From Nostoc sp. NOS(2021) (lineage in GTDB: Bacteria > Cyanobacteriota > Cyanobacteriia > Cyanobacteriales > Nostocaceae), in assembly GCF_017115025.1 (NCBI RefSeq), contig NZ_JABXKM010000340.1, forward strand, positions 1-64,000: 64,000 nt of DNA. The letters are read 5' to 3'. Positions 56,399 to 64,000 of this stretch are shown one piece after another. How positions within the stretch are numbered: position 1 is the stretch's first letter; the number at the start of each line of letters is the position of its first letter. Below the pieces are notes generated by a model that was not told where the DNA came from, did not search any database, and saw nothing but the letters and a program-made list of their open reading frames with translations. Position numbers and translations under genes: made by a program.

Positions 56399-58108
56399 TT
56401 ACCTTATACTTAGTTCTTTCACAAATTCTTCTGGTTCGCTAAAATCTAGCCAAAAAGCCACTTGGGTAATGTTACATGCCTGCGGAAAGGCATTTACCTG
56501 ACGCCAGTTTCTCAGATCAGCTTCCCAAGAATAGCTTTGTGTTTGTTCAGATAACTGAACTCTTTTGCTTAAAATTGGATAAAATCCAGACAGCCTTAAG
56601 GCATCGGCAAGAAAGCACTCACTCACTGAGAAATAGTTGCTCATACCTCGCCCCCACCATCGGGGTACATTGACAAATCCCTCTAGCCGCGCGATCGCTT
56701 CCATCATCTGAGAAAATTCACCTTGAGTGAGGGAATTGCTGGATAGCCAAGCCGGAAATTCAGCCTCGTTAGTAACTCCCCTTTCTTGGAAAAAATGTTG
56801 CGTAATTTTTTGAGTAATGCTAATCCTCAAACTCGCTTCCGATTGGCTGTTTGTCTGTTCGGCTAAAGCCCAGAGGATGGCAACCTGACGATACAATCTA
56901 CATTCACAACTCGCTAATGCAGTAACAATATCTGTATCTGCGTTAGTTGTCTCTTCCTGATCTGAGGAGATATTCTTACCAACAATCATCAAGATAAATT
57001 GATGCAATTGCTCAACCTTTTTGGCAAAGGTATCGTATGCACTATGAAGTTTGAGCAATGCCTGAATACGACCCAAACGTTCAACTAAGACTGGTATTGC
57101 TGATGCATCCACATCTAACTCTAGTTCATTAACATCAGAACTCGAACCCAATATTTGAGAACTGTAAACGTCAGTTAAATCAGCAGCCGAGGGTTGCAGA
57201 TTTTGGTGTTGGGCTACAGCATCACACCAACGAATTAGCCCAGCGAGATTACGCAATTGAATGTAAACCCTGCCTAGAAATCGGGCTTCTTGGGATACTT
57301 TTTCAGTCAGAGGCAACCAGGAATATGCTGTCCGTATTGGACGGATAGCAACTCTAGCCTGAAGTTCTTCTATGAAAATGGACTTGTTGAGTTGAAAGTT
57401 TACCTGCTTATTGGCAGCAGTACCACCACTTTCTCCAACCATAGCGGCCAGATGTTTCAGCAGTTCAATGGCATCTGACTGTTTCTGATCCACATACCCG
57501 CCATTTTGCACAAATTCCCAAAACTGGGCTAAAATCTGGCGATCGCCCCCCTGCACCTCGGCATCAGCCACTGCTTGGCTCAAATGTCGTTGACTGAAGA
57601 ACTGCCGTTTGGCACAACTGATAATTAAATTAGCGATCGCCGGATCAATAATATTTTTGTCTACCGCCAGCTGAACTGTAGCGCGGATGTTTACTAAGGC
57701 ATCGGTTAAGGGTTGGTATTGGAACTGAGGATTGCTATGTAAAATTGCCACTTCATCATCCCCGATGTACCGTTTTTCTTGGTAGGCTGCAAAAATAGCT
57801 CCAAATCCCTCCATGCCAAAGGCTTCCAGTTCAGCGGCTCGGAGCGCACCCATGCTACTTGCCCCAAATACCCGCACTCCTGCTTCTAATGCCCAGAGAA
57901 TCTCCTTATGCCAAACTGAAGCGCTGCGGTCAAAAAAACCGTCAATAATGGCAATTACACGCGGCTGTAACCGCAGACAGGCAAGAATATCACCACAACG
58001 GACAGGAGCAAGGTAACGGGCCGGTAAAATTTGACTGGCTTGGGTAACGGCTAGGGTGGGGCCAAGAAAGACGATAATTTGACTAGGTTCCAAAGAATTC
58101 GAGTGCAT
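56399..58108 (-). CDS. TfuA-domain protein (YcaO partner)
   Basis: A 569-residue protein. The N-terminal ~130 residues are a TfuA domain: IIVFLGPTLAVTQASQILPA, VIAIIDGFFDRSASVWHKEI, GVRVFGASSMGALRAAELEA and DDEVAILH. TfuA proteins accompany YcaO enzymes and supply or process sulfur for peptide thioamidation (known for methyl-coenzyme M reductase and thioamitides). The C-terminal ~430 residues are helical and not recognised; the TfuA proteins I know are much shorter. The start lies 8 bases after the ycaO stop codon, indicating cotranscription. Confidence 0.87.
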   Translation of the reverse strand: MHSNSLEPSQIIVFLGPTLAVTQASQILPARYLAPVRCGDILACLRLQPRVIAIIDGFFDRSASVWHKEILWALEAGVRVFGASSMGALRAAELEAFGMEGFGAIFAAYQEKRYIGDDEVAILHSNPQFQYQPLTDALVNIRATVQLAVDKNIIDPAIANLIISCAKRQFFSQRHLSQAVADAEVQGGDRQILAQFWEFVQNGGYVDQKQSDAIELLKHLAAMVGESGGTAANKQVNFQLNKSIFIEELQARVAIRPIRTAYSWLPLTEKVSQEARFLGRVYIQLRNLAGLIRWCDAVAQHQNLQPSAADLTDVYSSQILGSSSDVNELELDVDASAIPVLVERLGRIQALLKLHSAYDTFAKKVEQLHQFILMIVGKNISSDQEETTNADTDIVTALASCECRLYRQVAILWALAEQTNSQSEASLRISITQKITQHFFQERGVTNEAEFPAWLSSNSLTQGEFSQMMEAIARLEGFVNVPRWWGRGMSNYFSVSECFLADALRLSGFYPILSKRVQLSEQTQSYSWEADLRNWRQVNAFPQACNITQVAFWLDFSEPEEFVKELSIR

Positions 58109-58116
58109 GTTGAATT

Positions 58117-59301
58117 TTACAAAGAGGAAGGGAGATGCATACCCGGTATAATCACATGCACCACTGGAATACCATACTCCGGTCGCGTATGATTGACAAA
58201 GACAGCTTGCTTAAATCCCTGAGTACTCAGACAACTGAGAATTTGTTGAATTTCTTCTGCAAACGTTGGGGTAAAGGCTAGTTCAGGCTGAGTTTCAAAA
58301 TCAATCAGGGTAGCGATCGGTCTTTTGCTGCTAGACTTCATCGCTGGGCTACCTGGCATCCTGATACGTCCAAGGGCATAACTATCTGGATGAATGTCAT
58401 CCCGACTACCCGCAATAACCGTTACTCGTGACTGAGCCGCTTCAGTGATCGCCCGTGCTAGGGCAATTTCTTTGGAACTGTGGCATCCCCACCCGGCTGC
58501 TGTCGGTCGTCCATGCCAGTTTTCCTGATCACTAATCAAGCATTTATAGGTAGGTATCCCGATAGTTGAGCTTAAGTCAGTAATCACGGCTGTCGCCCCG
58601 GCAAGTCTCACTTGATAGAGTAAAGATTGCAAAAGCGGAGACTGGATGGTTTGACTATCAACCAAGCAGTTAATCCGTTCTTCCAGAGGAAAGCGCCACC
58701 AACGCCACTCAGCTTCCCGCTCAATGACTTCAAACAATCCATGAGCGATCGCTTCTAGTAAATGGTTTCCTGATGCTAGTCCATTACTAGAAGTGCTGAA
58801 CAGATAAGTATCACATTTTTCTGTTGTGGTGTCTAAATCAAGATACGCCTGTGGTACGTAAACAGGTTCACCCGTAAATAGATCGGTTCCACAAATCCAA
58901 TCTAGCACTCTAGCAGGATAATAGGACTGCGATCGCTTACCTGGCTCTAAAACGCTAGGATCAATTGCCTGGTGATGTCGGCAGACTTCCTCATAAGAGG
59001 CAACCATCTCTGGCTGTGGGAGGTTTTCTGCATGATAAGACTCCACAGATTCCATCGCTGCCGAGATCATCGCCAGCAAAAGTGAAATTCCCTTGCCTTG
59101 AGAACCAGAAAAGGCTTTTCCGTTAGGACGAATCGCTTGAGCAACAGGAATACCAATGCAGTCAAGACCAGTAATGTCTGCAACACGCGTGATGCCAAAA
59201 GCACTCAGAAGTCCTTGTAGTTTCTCCCAAGTAGAATTGGGTTCTTCTGTCCGAAACGTGCCATTAAGATTCAGCTTAGGAGCATTCAGATTTTGCCACA
59301 T
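58117..59301 (-). CDS. YcaO-domain enzyme (thioamide/azoline forming)
   Basis: A 394-residue YcaO protein that would activate backbone amides with ATP. ATP-binding motifs are visible: SQGKG at 67-71 with E84 and E87 in SAAMESVESY, NGLASGN at 173-179 followed by E183, E191 and E194, and SRVTVIAGSRDD. The C-terminus (MHLPSSL) lacks the PxPxP end typical of azoline-forming enzymes. With the adjacent TfuA gene this favours thioamidation, but the E1-like domain encoded at 51940 leaves azoline formation open. I start at ATG 59301 (MWQNLNAPKLN); the frame extends to 59397 through poor sequence. A mobile element separates it from the precursor gene. Confidence 0.88.
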   Translation of the reverse strand: MWQNLNAPKLNLNGTFRTEEPNSTWEKLQGLLSAFGITRVADITGLDCIGIPVAQAIRPNGKAFSGSQGKGISLLLAMISAAMESVESYHAENLPQPEMVASYEEVCRHHQAIDPSVLEPGKRSQSYYPARVLDWICGTDLFTGEPVYVPQAYLDLDTTTEKCDTYLFSTSSNGLASGNHLLEAIAHGLFEVIEREAEWRWWRFPLEERINCLVDSQTIQSPLLQSLLYQVRLAGATAVITDLSSTIGIPTYKCLISDQENWHGRPTAAGWGCHSSKEIALARAITEAAQSRVTVIAGSRDDIHPDSYALGRIRMPGSPAMKSSSKRPIATLIDFETQPELAFTPTFAEEIQQILSCLSTQGFKQAVFVNHTRPEYGIPVVHVIIPGMHLPSSL

Positions 59302-59418
59302 TCGCTTGTTTCTTTCCCTAACTATTGCTGCGAGTAATAATAAATACTCGCTCTTTAACGCACTTAAGTGTTTCTTAATGTGTTGTATTAAGCACACGAC
59401 ACATTACGTTATTAATTA

Positions 59419-59754
59419 GGGACTTCCAACAAATAAATTACCACTACTTGTGGGGTGGGCCGAAAAGCCATTGGTGTCAAGTTAAGCCAAAACCCTTTTA
59501 AAACCTCGTTTCCAGCCTCTGGCTGGAAATGCACCTCATCGCGGCTCTGCCGCAAGTCTTGAGGCGGAGCCTCGCATTAGGCATTCCCAGTCGGAGACTC
59601 TTAACGAGACAAACGAGACAATCTTTAAAAGCTTGTTCTAGACTGGCTTTCACCTGAAGTTGACACCAATGGCATCTTGCCCGCCCTTGTATACCGGCTC
59701 TCGTGTCGCCCACCCCACAAGAAATAGTTGAGTATTTTTTTATTTGGAAGTCCC
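59419..59754. mobile_element. 336-bp inverted-repeat element between precursor and ycaO
   Basis: The ends GGGACTTCCAA / TTGGAAGTCCC, extended by CTTGTGGGGTGGGC / GCCCACCCCACAAG, give an imperfect ~45-bp inverted repeat. Flanked by TTA on both sides. Internal hairpins: TTTCCAGCCTCTGGCTGGAAA and an inverted pair CCATTGGTGTCAA / TTGACACCAATGG. No transposase frame. Confidence 0.82.
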
Positions 59755-59878
59755 TTAGCGCCTTTGAAAATTGCGATATCAAAATACAGAAAAAGGTTAG
59801 CGTCGCAATTTAGCAACGCCTTCCCTTCAGTCACGACGTTCATTCGTACTGACACTGCACGCAAGCCTGAAATCAAGG

Positions 59879-60241
59879 CTACCAGCAACACATGACTGTC
59901 TCTTTAACTACGGATGAAGCCATTCCACCAGCTACACTTTCTAACTCATTTTCTGACAATTCTCGGTTAGCTGGTCTTGCTTTAATACCGTTAACGCTAT
60001 CAATAGACCGGATATTCACAGATGGAGAAGCAGTTGACAAACCTAGAACCTTTCTTTCAGCAGAAACCATCACGGCTTTCACGTCATCAGTGTTAAAATC
60101 AAAACCGTTTGTCTGGCCTTGTTCAACAGCGATTCTTGCAAACTCACCTGCTTCAGTAGCATCCAACGCTTCACGCAGCGGCGAATTGGCTGGTTGGCCT
60201 AAAAAATTTTCATAGTATTCGACAAAACTTTGCTGAGACAT
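59879..60241 (-). CDS. Nif11-leader RiPP precursor peptide
   Basis: A 120-residue precursor. Residues 1-60 follow the Nif11-type leader (SFVEYYENFLGQPANSPLRE; FARIAVEQGQTNGFDF). The leader ends LSENELESVAGG with the double Gly at 105-106, the expected cut site of a C39-peptidase exporter. The core is the last 14 residues, MASSVVKETVMCCW, with two Ser, one Thr, two Cys and one C-terminal Trp. Leaders of this type bear cores handled by many enzyme classes. A textbook ribosome binding site (AAGGAG, 60250-60255) lies 8 bases before the ATG. It is the only precursor I can find in the window; others could lie beyond 64000. Confidence 0.9.
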   Translation of the reverse strand: MSQQSFVEYYENFLGQPANSPLREALDATEAGEFARIAVEQGQTNGFDFNTDDVKAVMVSAERKVLGLSTASPSVNIRSIDSVNGIKARPANRELSENELESVAGGMASSVVKETVMCCW

Positions 60242-60249
60242 TTTGAACT

Positions 60250-60255
60250 CTCCTT
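60250..60255 (-). promoter_or_regulatory. Ribosome binding site of the precursor gene
   Basis: AAGGAG on the minus strand, 8 bases before the ATG at 60241. It is the clearest Shine-Dalgarno sequence of the cluster and fits high expression of the peptide. Confidence 0.8.
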
Positions 60256-60369
60256 AAGATAAGATACTTAGTCTTTACCTTGAATAGGTAACTAAATCTG
60301 AAGCCAGGTGATTAACCTCAAAAGTATTGTTCCCGAATCGCTAGGCATCAGATCAATCACCTAAGTTTT

Positions 60370-60390
60370 AGTATTGTTCAATACAATACT
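60370..60390. promoter_or_regulatory. Inverted repeat upstream of the precursor, possible operator
   Basis: AGTATTG-TTCAATA-CAATACT: 7-base arms with a 7-base spacer, about 130 bases upstream of the precursor ATG. AGAATACAAA near 60467 resembles a half site. Confidence 0.4.
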
Positions 60391-60540
60391 TGCTTGAAGT
60401 ATGCTCTAATGTCCAGATCGTTTTGGTGACATTTTGTAACTAATACAACATTATTTTTGTATATTAGAATACAAAAATTCACATTGGAGTTATATCATGT
60501 CCGGGTAAGATGCAATACGCGCTTTGGGCGCACAGTTGTC

Positions 60541-60613
60541 ATTGGTGTCAACTTAGAGCCAGGGCGAATAGAATTCGCGGCTACACAAACAAAGTCCACC
60601 TCCGTGGACTAAG
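60541..60613. repeat. Dispersed repeat (ATTGGTGTCAACTTAGAGCC and GAATTCGCGGCTACACAAAC)
   Basis: The second half matches 11738-11789. The first half resembles the internal CCATTGGTGTCAA of the element at 59419-59754. It lies in the long spacer upstream of the precursor gene. Confidence 0.6.
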
Positions 60614-60636
60614 AGAAAATCAAGCTTTTATAGCAA

Positions 60637-60659
60637 GGGACTGGGGACTGGGGACTGGG
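60637..60659. repeat. Heptameric short tandem repeat (GGGACTG x3)
   Basis: GGGACTG GGGACTG GGGACTG GG, the complement of the CCCCAGT-type STRR of heterocystous cyanobacteria. Confidence 0.85.
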
Positions 60660-60747
60660 TTGAAAGTCTGTTTGTATATAGGTTTTATCATCAGTTAATG
60701 TCCTAACCTCCTTGTCCGTTGCTATATATAGCAAGACTGTAGGAATT

Positions 60748-61590
60748 TCATCTTCTTGCATTCTTTCCCTCAAGGGTTCGGATTATAGCTTCAATTAGCC
60801 TTCCTGAACGATGCGAATCAAACCCGTGGCGGTGAAAATTGAACATTGCGACTGCGGCCAGTATGTCAACCAAATCCTGAGTCAATTGACCAAGATGCTG
60901 GAGATTAACTAATTCCTTTGCAAGCATGTCGTTAGCTGTTGCATATTTTTGCAATATATCTGCTTCTAGAGATTCATCCAAAGTTTCGAGAGAAAGTAGT
61001 TCAACTGTTGGAATTGTGGCTTCAGGAGGTGTGGGAATCAAAGCCGCTAAACTGTGCCAGGTTGCGAGAATAGATACCCGATCTGACAGAGTGCGGGTAA
61101 AGAGATCGTGCAACACAGTTGGCAGAAGTAAGTCTTTGGAGACAACATCAAGGTTATGTTGTTCAAGATGGTCAAGCATGAGCCATATTGAAGTGTCTGC
61201 GTCGAAGTGCTGATGAACCGACTTCATGGCTTGCAGCCCCCCAAATCGTTCAGTTTCAGGCTCATAGTCACTAAAGAAAAATAAATTAATCAAATTCTCA
61301 CGCTCAAGAGCATACATGAGATCGGAAATATCTGCGATCGCTTGTTGCCGATCCACTGTTGTAAAAAAGCGCACCCGGACATCTGGCGGCTTTCTCATAA
61401 AGAAGAAACAGCGCAACAACTCATTACTCCGCCAGTGAGTAACCAACGGTTCGAGGCGGGCAAAGAGGGCACGCGCACTTGATAGTGCATTACCCTGATG
61501 CCTGACGAGTCCCACATTAAGTTGCACCCAATCGCCGTTTTCCCAGTCCTGACTACTAGATTGTGTAGTTGAAGTTGATTCGTCGGTCAT
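60748..61590 (-). CDS. SpaB_C / thiopeptide-type dehydratase C-terminal protein (split LanB)
   Basis: A 280-residue protein of the SpaB_C (thiopeptide-type bacteriocin biosynthesis) family. Diagnostic segments are WVQLNVGL at 21-28, FFFMRKPPDVRVRF at 62-75 and YEPETERFGG at 109-118. In split systems this domain eliminates glutamate from glutamylated Ser/Thr to give dehydroamino acids; relatives instead catalyse pyridine-forming cycloaddition. It complements the LanB protein at 45818, 13 kb away. The start is ATG 61590; the frame extends to a TTG at 61662. It diverges from the cupin gene at 61695. Confidence 0.85.
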   Translation of the reverse strand: MTDESTSTTQSSSQDWENGDWVQLNVGLVRHQGNALSSARALFARLEPLVTHWRSNELLRCFFFMRKPPDVRVRFFTTVDRQQAIADISDLMYALERENLINLFFFSDYEPETERFGGLQAMKSVHQHFDADTSIWLMLDHLEQHNLDVVSKDLLLPTVLHDLFTRTLSDRVSILATWHSLAALIPTPPEATIPTVELLSLETLDESLEADILQKYATANDMLAKELVNLQHLGQLTQDLVDILAAVAMFNFHRHGFDSHRSGRLIEAIIRTLEGKNARR

Positions 61591-61694
61591 GAAATGTCTT
61601 TTACCACAGTTCAATGATGTTAAATCAAGAAAAGAAAGGTTGACAATAGAAGCTGGCTTCAAGCAGCATTACGGCATGTTAGCAATAAAAAAAC

Positions 61695-62702
61695 GTGGTT
61701 CTCGACAACATCGACCGTATCGAAGCACCTCCAGCAGATGTGTTTTACCGAGAGTATATTCTGCCCCAGCGTCCAGCGATCATCACCAATCTCTTTGAAA
61801 ATTCATCACTGCGTCCGATGGATACCCTTGAAAAGGTAAAAACAGGGCTGACTGACATCCCAGTTCAAATCTGTCCAAATTACATCGCTCATCTGCTAAA
61901 TTCGACATCAGCTGATGTTCCCCGAATGATCAATTTAGGTGCATATCTTGACTTCCTACAAGCACAACCCACAAGTCTTGATATCTGTGTTGAGTATCCT
62001 ACGCCCCAAAAGCTACTTCAGTTATTGCCCCTGAATTCATACCAACATTTAAATGATCAGAGCGACCTATACTCGAATATGTTTGTCGCTGCCAGCAATA
62101 ATTATGCTCATTTGCACTATGATGCCGATCAACGTAATGTTTTGTTGTTTCAAGTTTTTGGCACAAAGCGATTTGTATTGATTCATCCGCGTGAAACTCA
62201 AAAGCTAGATGCGATCGATCAGCCTAATCTCTGCCGTACCAGTGGCATCTTCCTGGAAAATCTCTTAGAAGCTGAGAAAACGGATTTTCTCCGATATACC
62301 AACGCTTATGATGCGGTACTTTATCCTGGTGAAACTATTTTCATGCCCATGATGATCTGGCACTACATTGAGTACTTGGAACCGGCCATGTCAATTGCTT
62401 ATCGTTTGGGACGCAACGCTTATAATCGGCGATTGGCTAAACTTTTTCCAGCCCCTTCGGTTGATGTTCAGTCCTTGTCGCTGTTGCTGCAAGATGAGAC
62501 AGAAGCACAATCACATCATCTAGAATGGTTAAATAAACTAGAGGCTGTAAGCGATTCATTATCGGGGAGTGAAAGCGATCGCAGGGACACTTTGAACTAC
62601 CTTTCCCTAAGAATTCGGGGGCAATATCTTGGTCTTGAGCCGATCAAGAATATTCGAGAGTTGAGAAGACGTGAAGCGATGCTAAACACTTGCCTGTTCT
62701 GA
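61695..62702 (+). CDS. Cupin-like/JmjC-type oxygenase 2 (RiPP cluster)
   Basis: A 335-residue protein of the cupin-8/JmjC type. Fe(II) ligands are H141-x-D143 in AHLHYDADQRNVLLFQVFG and H223 in MPMMIWHYIEYLEPAMSI, within the fold GTKRFVLIHP..YPGETIFMP. The N-terminus FYREYILPQRPAIITNLF is typical of peptide and protein hydroxylases of this group. It differs from the JmjC protein at 55094 in length and overall sequence, so the two probably have separate substrates or sites. It starts with GTG. Its 3' end overlaps the converging ABC transporter gene by 21 bases. Confidence 0.85.
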   Translation: MVLDNIDRIEAPPADVFYREYILPQRPAIITNLFENSSLRPMDTLEKVKTGLTDIPVQICPNYIAHLLNSTSADVPRMINLGAYLDFLQAQPTSLDICVEYPTPQKLLQLLPLNSYQHLNDQSDLYSNMFVAASNNYAHLHYDADQRNVLLFQVFGTKRFVLIHPRETQKLDAIDQPNLCRTSGIFLENLLEAEKTDFLRYTNAYDAVLYPGETIFMPMMIWHYIEYLEPAMSIAYRLGRNAYNRRLAKLFPAPSVDVQSLSLLLQDETEAQSHHLEWLNKLEAVSDSLSGSESDRRDTLNYLSLRIRGQYLGLEPIKNIRELRRREAMLNTCLF

Positions 62703-64000
62703 CCGAATCAACCGTGCATAGGAACCATCAAGCTGCGACATTTCTTTGTGGGTACCGCGTTGCACTACTTTACCCTTTTCTAGAACAATAATTTCATCAC
62801 AGTCGCGGATGGTACTGAGACGGTGAGCCACAATAATGCAAGAACAGCCTCGATAGCGCAGATTTCGGTCAATAATTTTTTCCGTCTCTGCATCTAAGGC
62901 ACTGGTTGCTTCGTCCATGATCAGAATTGTTGGATCGTTGACTAATGCACGGGCAATTTCTAAACGCTGGCGCTGTCCTCCACTGAAATTAGCAGCACCC
63001 TCAAGTAAATTACCTTCATACCCTTTAGGTAAAGCTAAAATCACATCATGAATAACAGCATCTTTGCAAGCTCGGACTAATTGAGAATTAGATACTGTAT
63101 CATCCCATAAGGTCAAGTTATCTCGGACAGTGCCGGCGAACAGAAAAATTTCCTGTTCTACCATTGCCAAGGAATTAGAAAGTATTGCCCTAGTAATTTG
63201 CTCTCTGGGGATACCATCAAAGAGAATTTCTCCCGACCAAGGTTGATACAGCCCCGCTACCAATTTGGCAACTGTTGATTTACCAGAACCACTACTACCA
63301 ACTAGGGCTACCCGCTGTCCTGGTTTCAGTTGAAAACTCAGGTCTTGAATTAGAGGCCCATCTGTGCGTGAGTAGCCAAATGTGACATTTTTTAATTCTA
63401 CATATCCCTTAAGTTCGCAGGCTGAAGCAGACTGTGAGGTATGTAAATTATGACTATCCAATTCTGAATCGGTTGAGTTTTGCAACACATCATCCAGGCG
63501 ATTTAAGTCTCCTTCTAGTTCCTGTAAGGTACTGCCGAAATTGACTAGAGAGTTGACTGGAGTCAAAAAGCTAGTCATTAAACTTTGGAAAGCAATCAAC
63601 ATCCCAATGCTGAGATGCCCATCCATGACTCGTAGACCACCAATAACTAAAACTGATAGGGAGCTTAAACTAGTTAAGAAAACAGGTACAACGCCTAGTA
63701 CTTGATTAGTAACACCTAACTCTTGCTGACCGTTGATAAATTTTGTATAGTAACCTGACCAACGGGAGAAGTAATCAGATTCCAAGGCTGATGCTTTGAG
63801 GGTTTCCATACTCTGAAGGGCAGCAATTTCTGTACCTGCAACCTTGCCCCGATCTTGGATGATTCGCATATAAATATCTGTGCGCTGGCGGGAAATCCAC
63901 TGCAAAGTCAAGATATTAATCGCAGCAAAACAGATACCGATCGCAGTCAGCACTCCATCATAAGCAAACATCACTAAGGCATAAAATACCACCATGACGG
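62682..64000 (-). CDS. ABC exporter permease-ATPase, 5' end outside the window (peptide export)
   Basis: The visible 437 codons cover the last membrane segments (MVVFYALVMFAYDGVLTAIG; VFLTSLSSLSVLVIGGLRV) and a complete ATPase: Walker A LVGSSGSGKST, signature FSGGQRQRLEIARA and Walker B ILIMDEATSALD. The frame stays open to the window end, so the start lies beyond 64000. The sequence resembles the NHLP/Nif11-type bacteriocin exporters whose N-terminus carries a C39 peptidase that cuts after GG. That peptidase would lie outside the window and is not seen. It would export and mature the peptide. Confidence 0.88.
   Translation of the reverse strand, partial: VMVVFYALVMFAYDGVLTAIGICFAAINILTLQWISRQRTDIYMRIIQDRGKVAGTEIAALQSMETLKASALESDYFSRWSGYYTKFINGQQELGVTNQVLGVVPVFLTSLSSLSVLVIGGLRVMDGHLSIGMLIAFQSLMTSFLTPVNSLVNFGSTLQELEGDLNRLDDVLQNSTDSELDSHNLHTSQSASACELKGYVELKNVTFGYSRTDGPLIQDLSFQLKPGQRVALVGSSGSGKSTVAKLVAGLYQPWSGEILFDGIPREQITRAILSNSLAMVEQEIFLFAGTVRDNLTLWDDTVSNSQLVRACKDAVIHDVILALPKGYEGNLLEGAANFSGGQRQRLEIARALVNDPTILIMDEATSALDAETEKIIDRNLRYRGCSCIIVAHRLSTIRDCDEIIVLEKGKVVQRGTHKEMSQLDGSYARLIRSEQASV

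Noticed and set aside
59625-59891. Second small peptide gene next to the precursor
   Set aside because: The frame lies mostly in the 336-bp mobile element, lacks a leader-like pattern and has no GG site.
60496-60510. ATG with GGAG just upstream (60481-60510) as another precursor start
   Set aside because: The frame stops after three codons.

Overview
The window looks like the chromosome of a filamentous heterocystous cyanobacterium close to Nostoc. Supporting signs are the many GCGATCGC (HIP1) octamers, heptameric short tandem repeats (STRR), dispersed palindromic repeats, and cyanobacteria-typical genes: tocopherol cyclase, Ycf35 with its ferredoxin partner, the DUF3038/DUF4335 pair, DUF2288, DUF6887/DUF6888, several Uma2 nucleases, and a pilB-pilT-pilC cluster beside grpE-dnaK-dnaJ. 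All family names come from recognising sequence motifs by eye; no search was run.

Layout. 0.5-7.0 kb: two overlapping genes, a P-loop ATPase and a giant TPR / STAND-NTPase / 14-blade WD40 protein. 7.2-9.8 kb: small accessory genes (ribbon-helix-helix-like protein, Uma2, a clan AA aspartic protease with its partner). 9.9-18.4 kb: tRNA-Arg(CCU), tocopherol cyclase, a J-domain/TPR protein, a GH57 branching-enzyme-like protein, two Uma2 genes, rsgA, a TusA-like protein and dnaJ. 19.2-22.1 kb: dnaK and grpE. 23.0-28.3 kb: pilB, pilT, pilC and a hypothetical gene. 28.4-33.3 kb: an oxidoreductase gene and a decayed partial duplicate of it, with small toxin-antitoxin-like genes between and beyond. 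33.7-43.4 kb: housekeeping or conserved cyanobacterial genes (Ycf35, ferredoxin, DUF4335/DUF3038, LRR protein, Uma2, mutS2, DUF2288).

43.8-64.0 kb holds the most remarkable content: a hybrid RiPP (ribosomally made, post-translationally modified peptide) cluster. A Nif11-type precursor (59879-60241, minus) ends in a GG cleavage site and a 14-residue core, MASSVVKETVMCCW. Around it lie a YcaO enzyme with a TfuA partner (thioamide/azoline chemistry), a split LanB dehydratase (glutamylation-type protein at 45.8 kb, SpaB_C-type protein at 60.7 kb), two flavin-dependent tryptophan-halogenase-like proteins (one fused to an E1-like leader-binding module), two JmjC/cupin-type Fe(II) oxygenase candidates, two paralogous metallo-beta-lactamase-fold proteins with different accessory domains, and an exporter ABC ATPase cut by the window end. 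The only Trp of the core is its last residue, next to two Cys, so halogenation of the terminal Trp plus thioamide or azoline chemistry and Ser/Thr dehydration is a coherent prediction. I do not recognise this gene combination as a characterised pathway.

The intergenic DNA is rich in non-autonomous elements. There are three copies of a ~186-bp element with flanking ~11-12 bp direct repeats, two copies of an AGAGG-ended element (one carrying a nested second element just upstream of the halogenase genes), a 336-bp element between the precursor and YcaO, and palindromic and heptameric repeats. Several repeats are inserted in frame inside genes (Uma2, the E1-halogenase fusion, rsgA, mutS2, the STAND protein).
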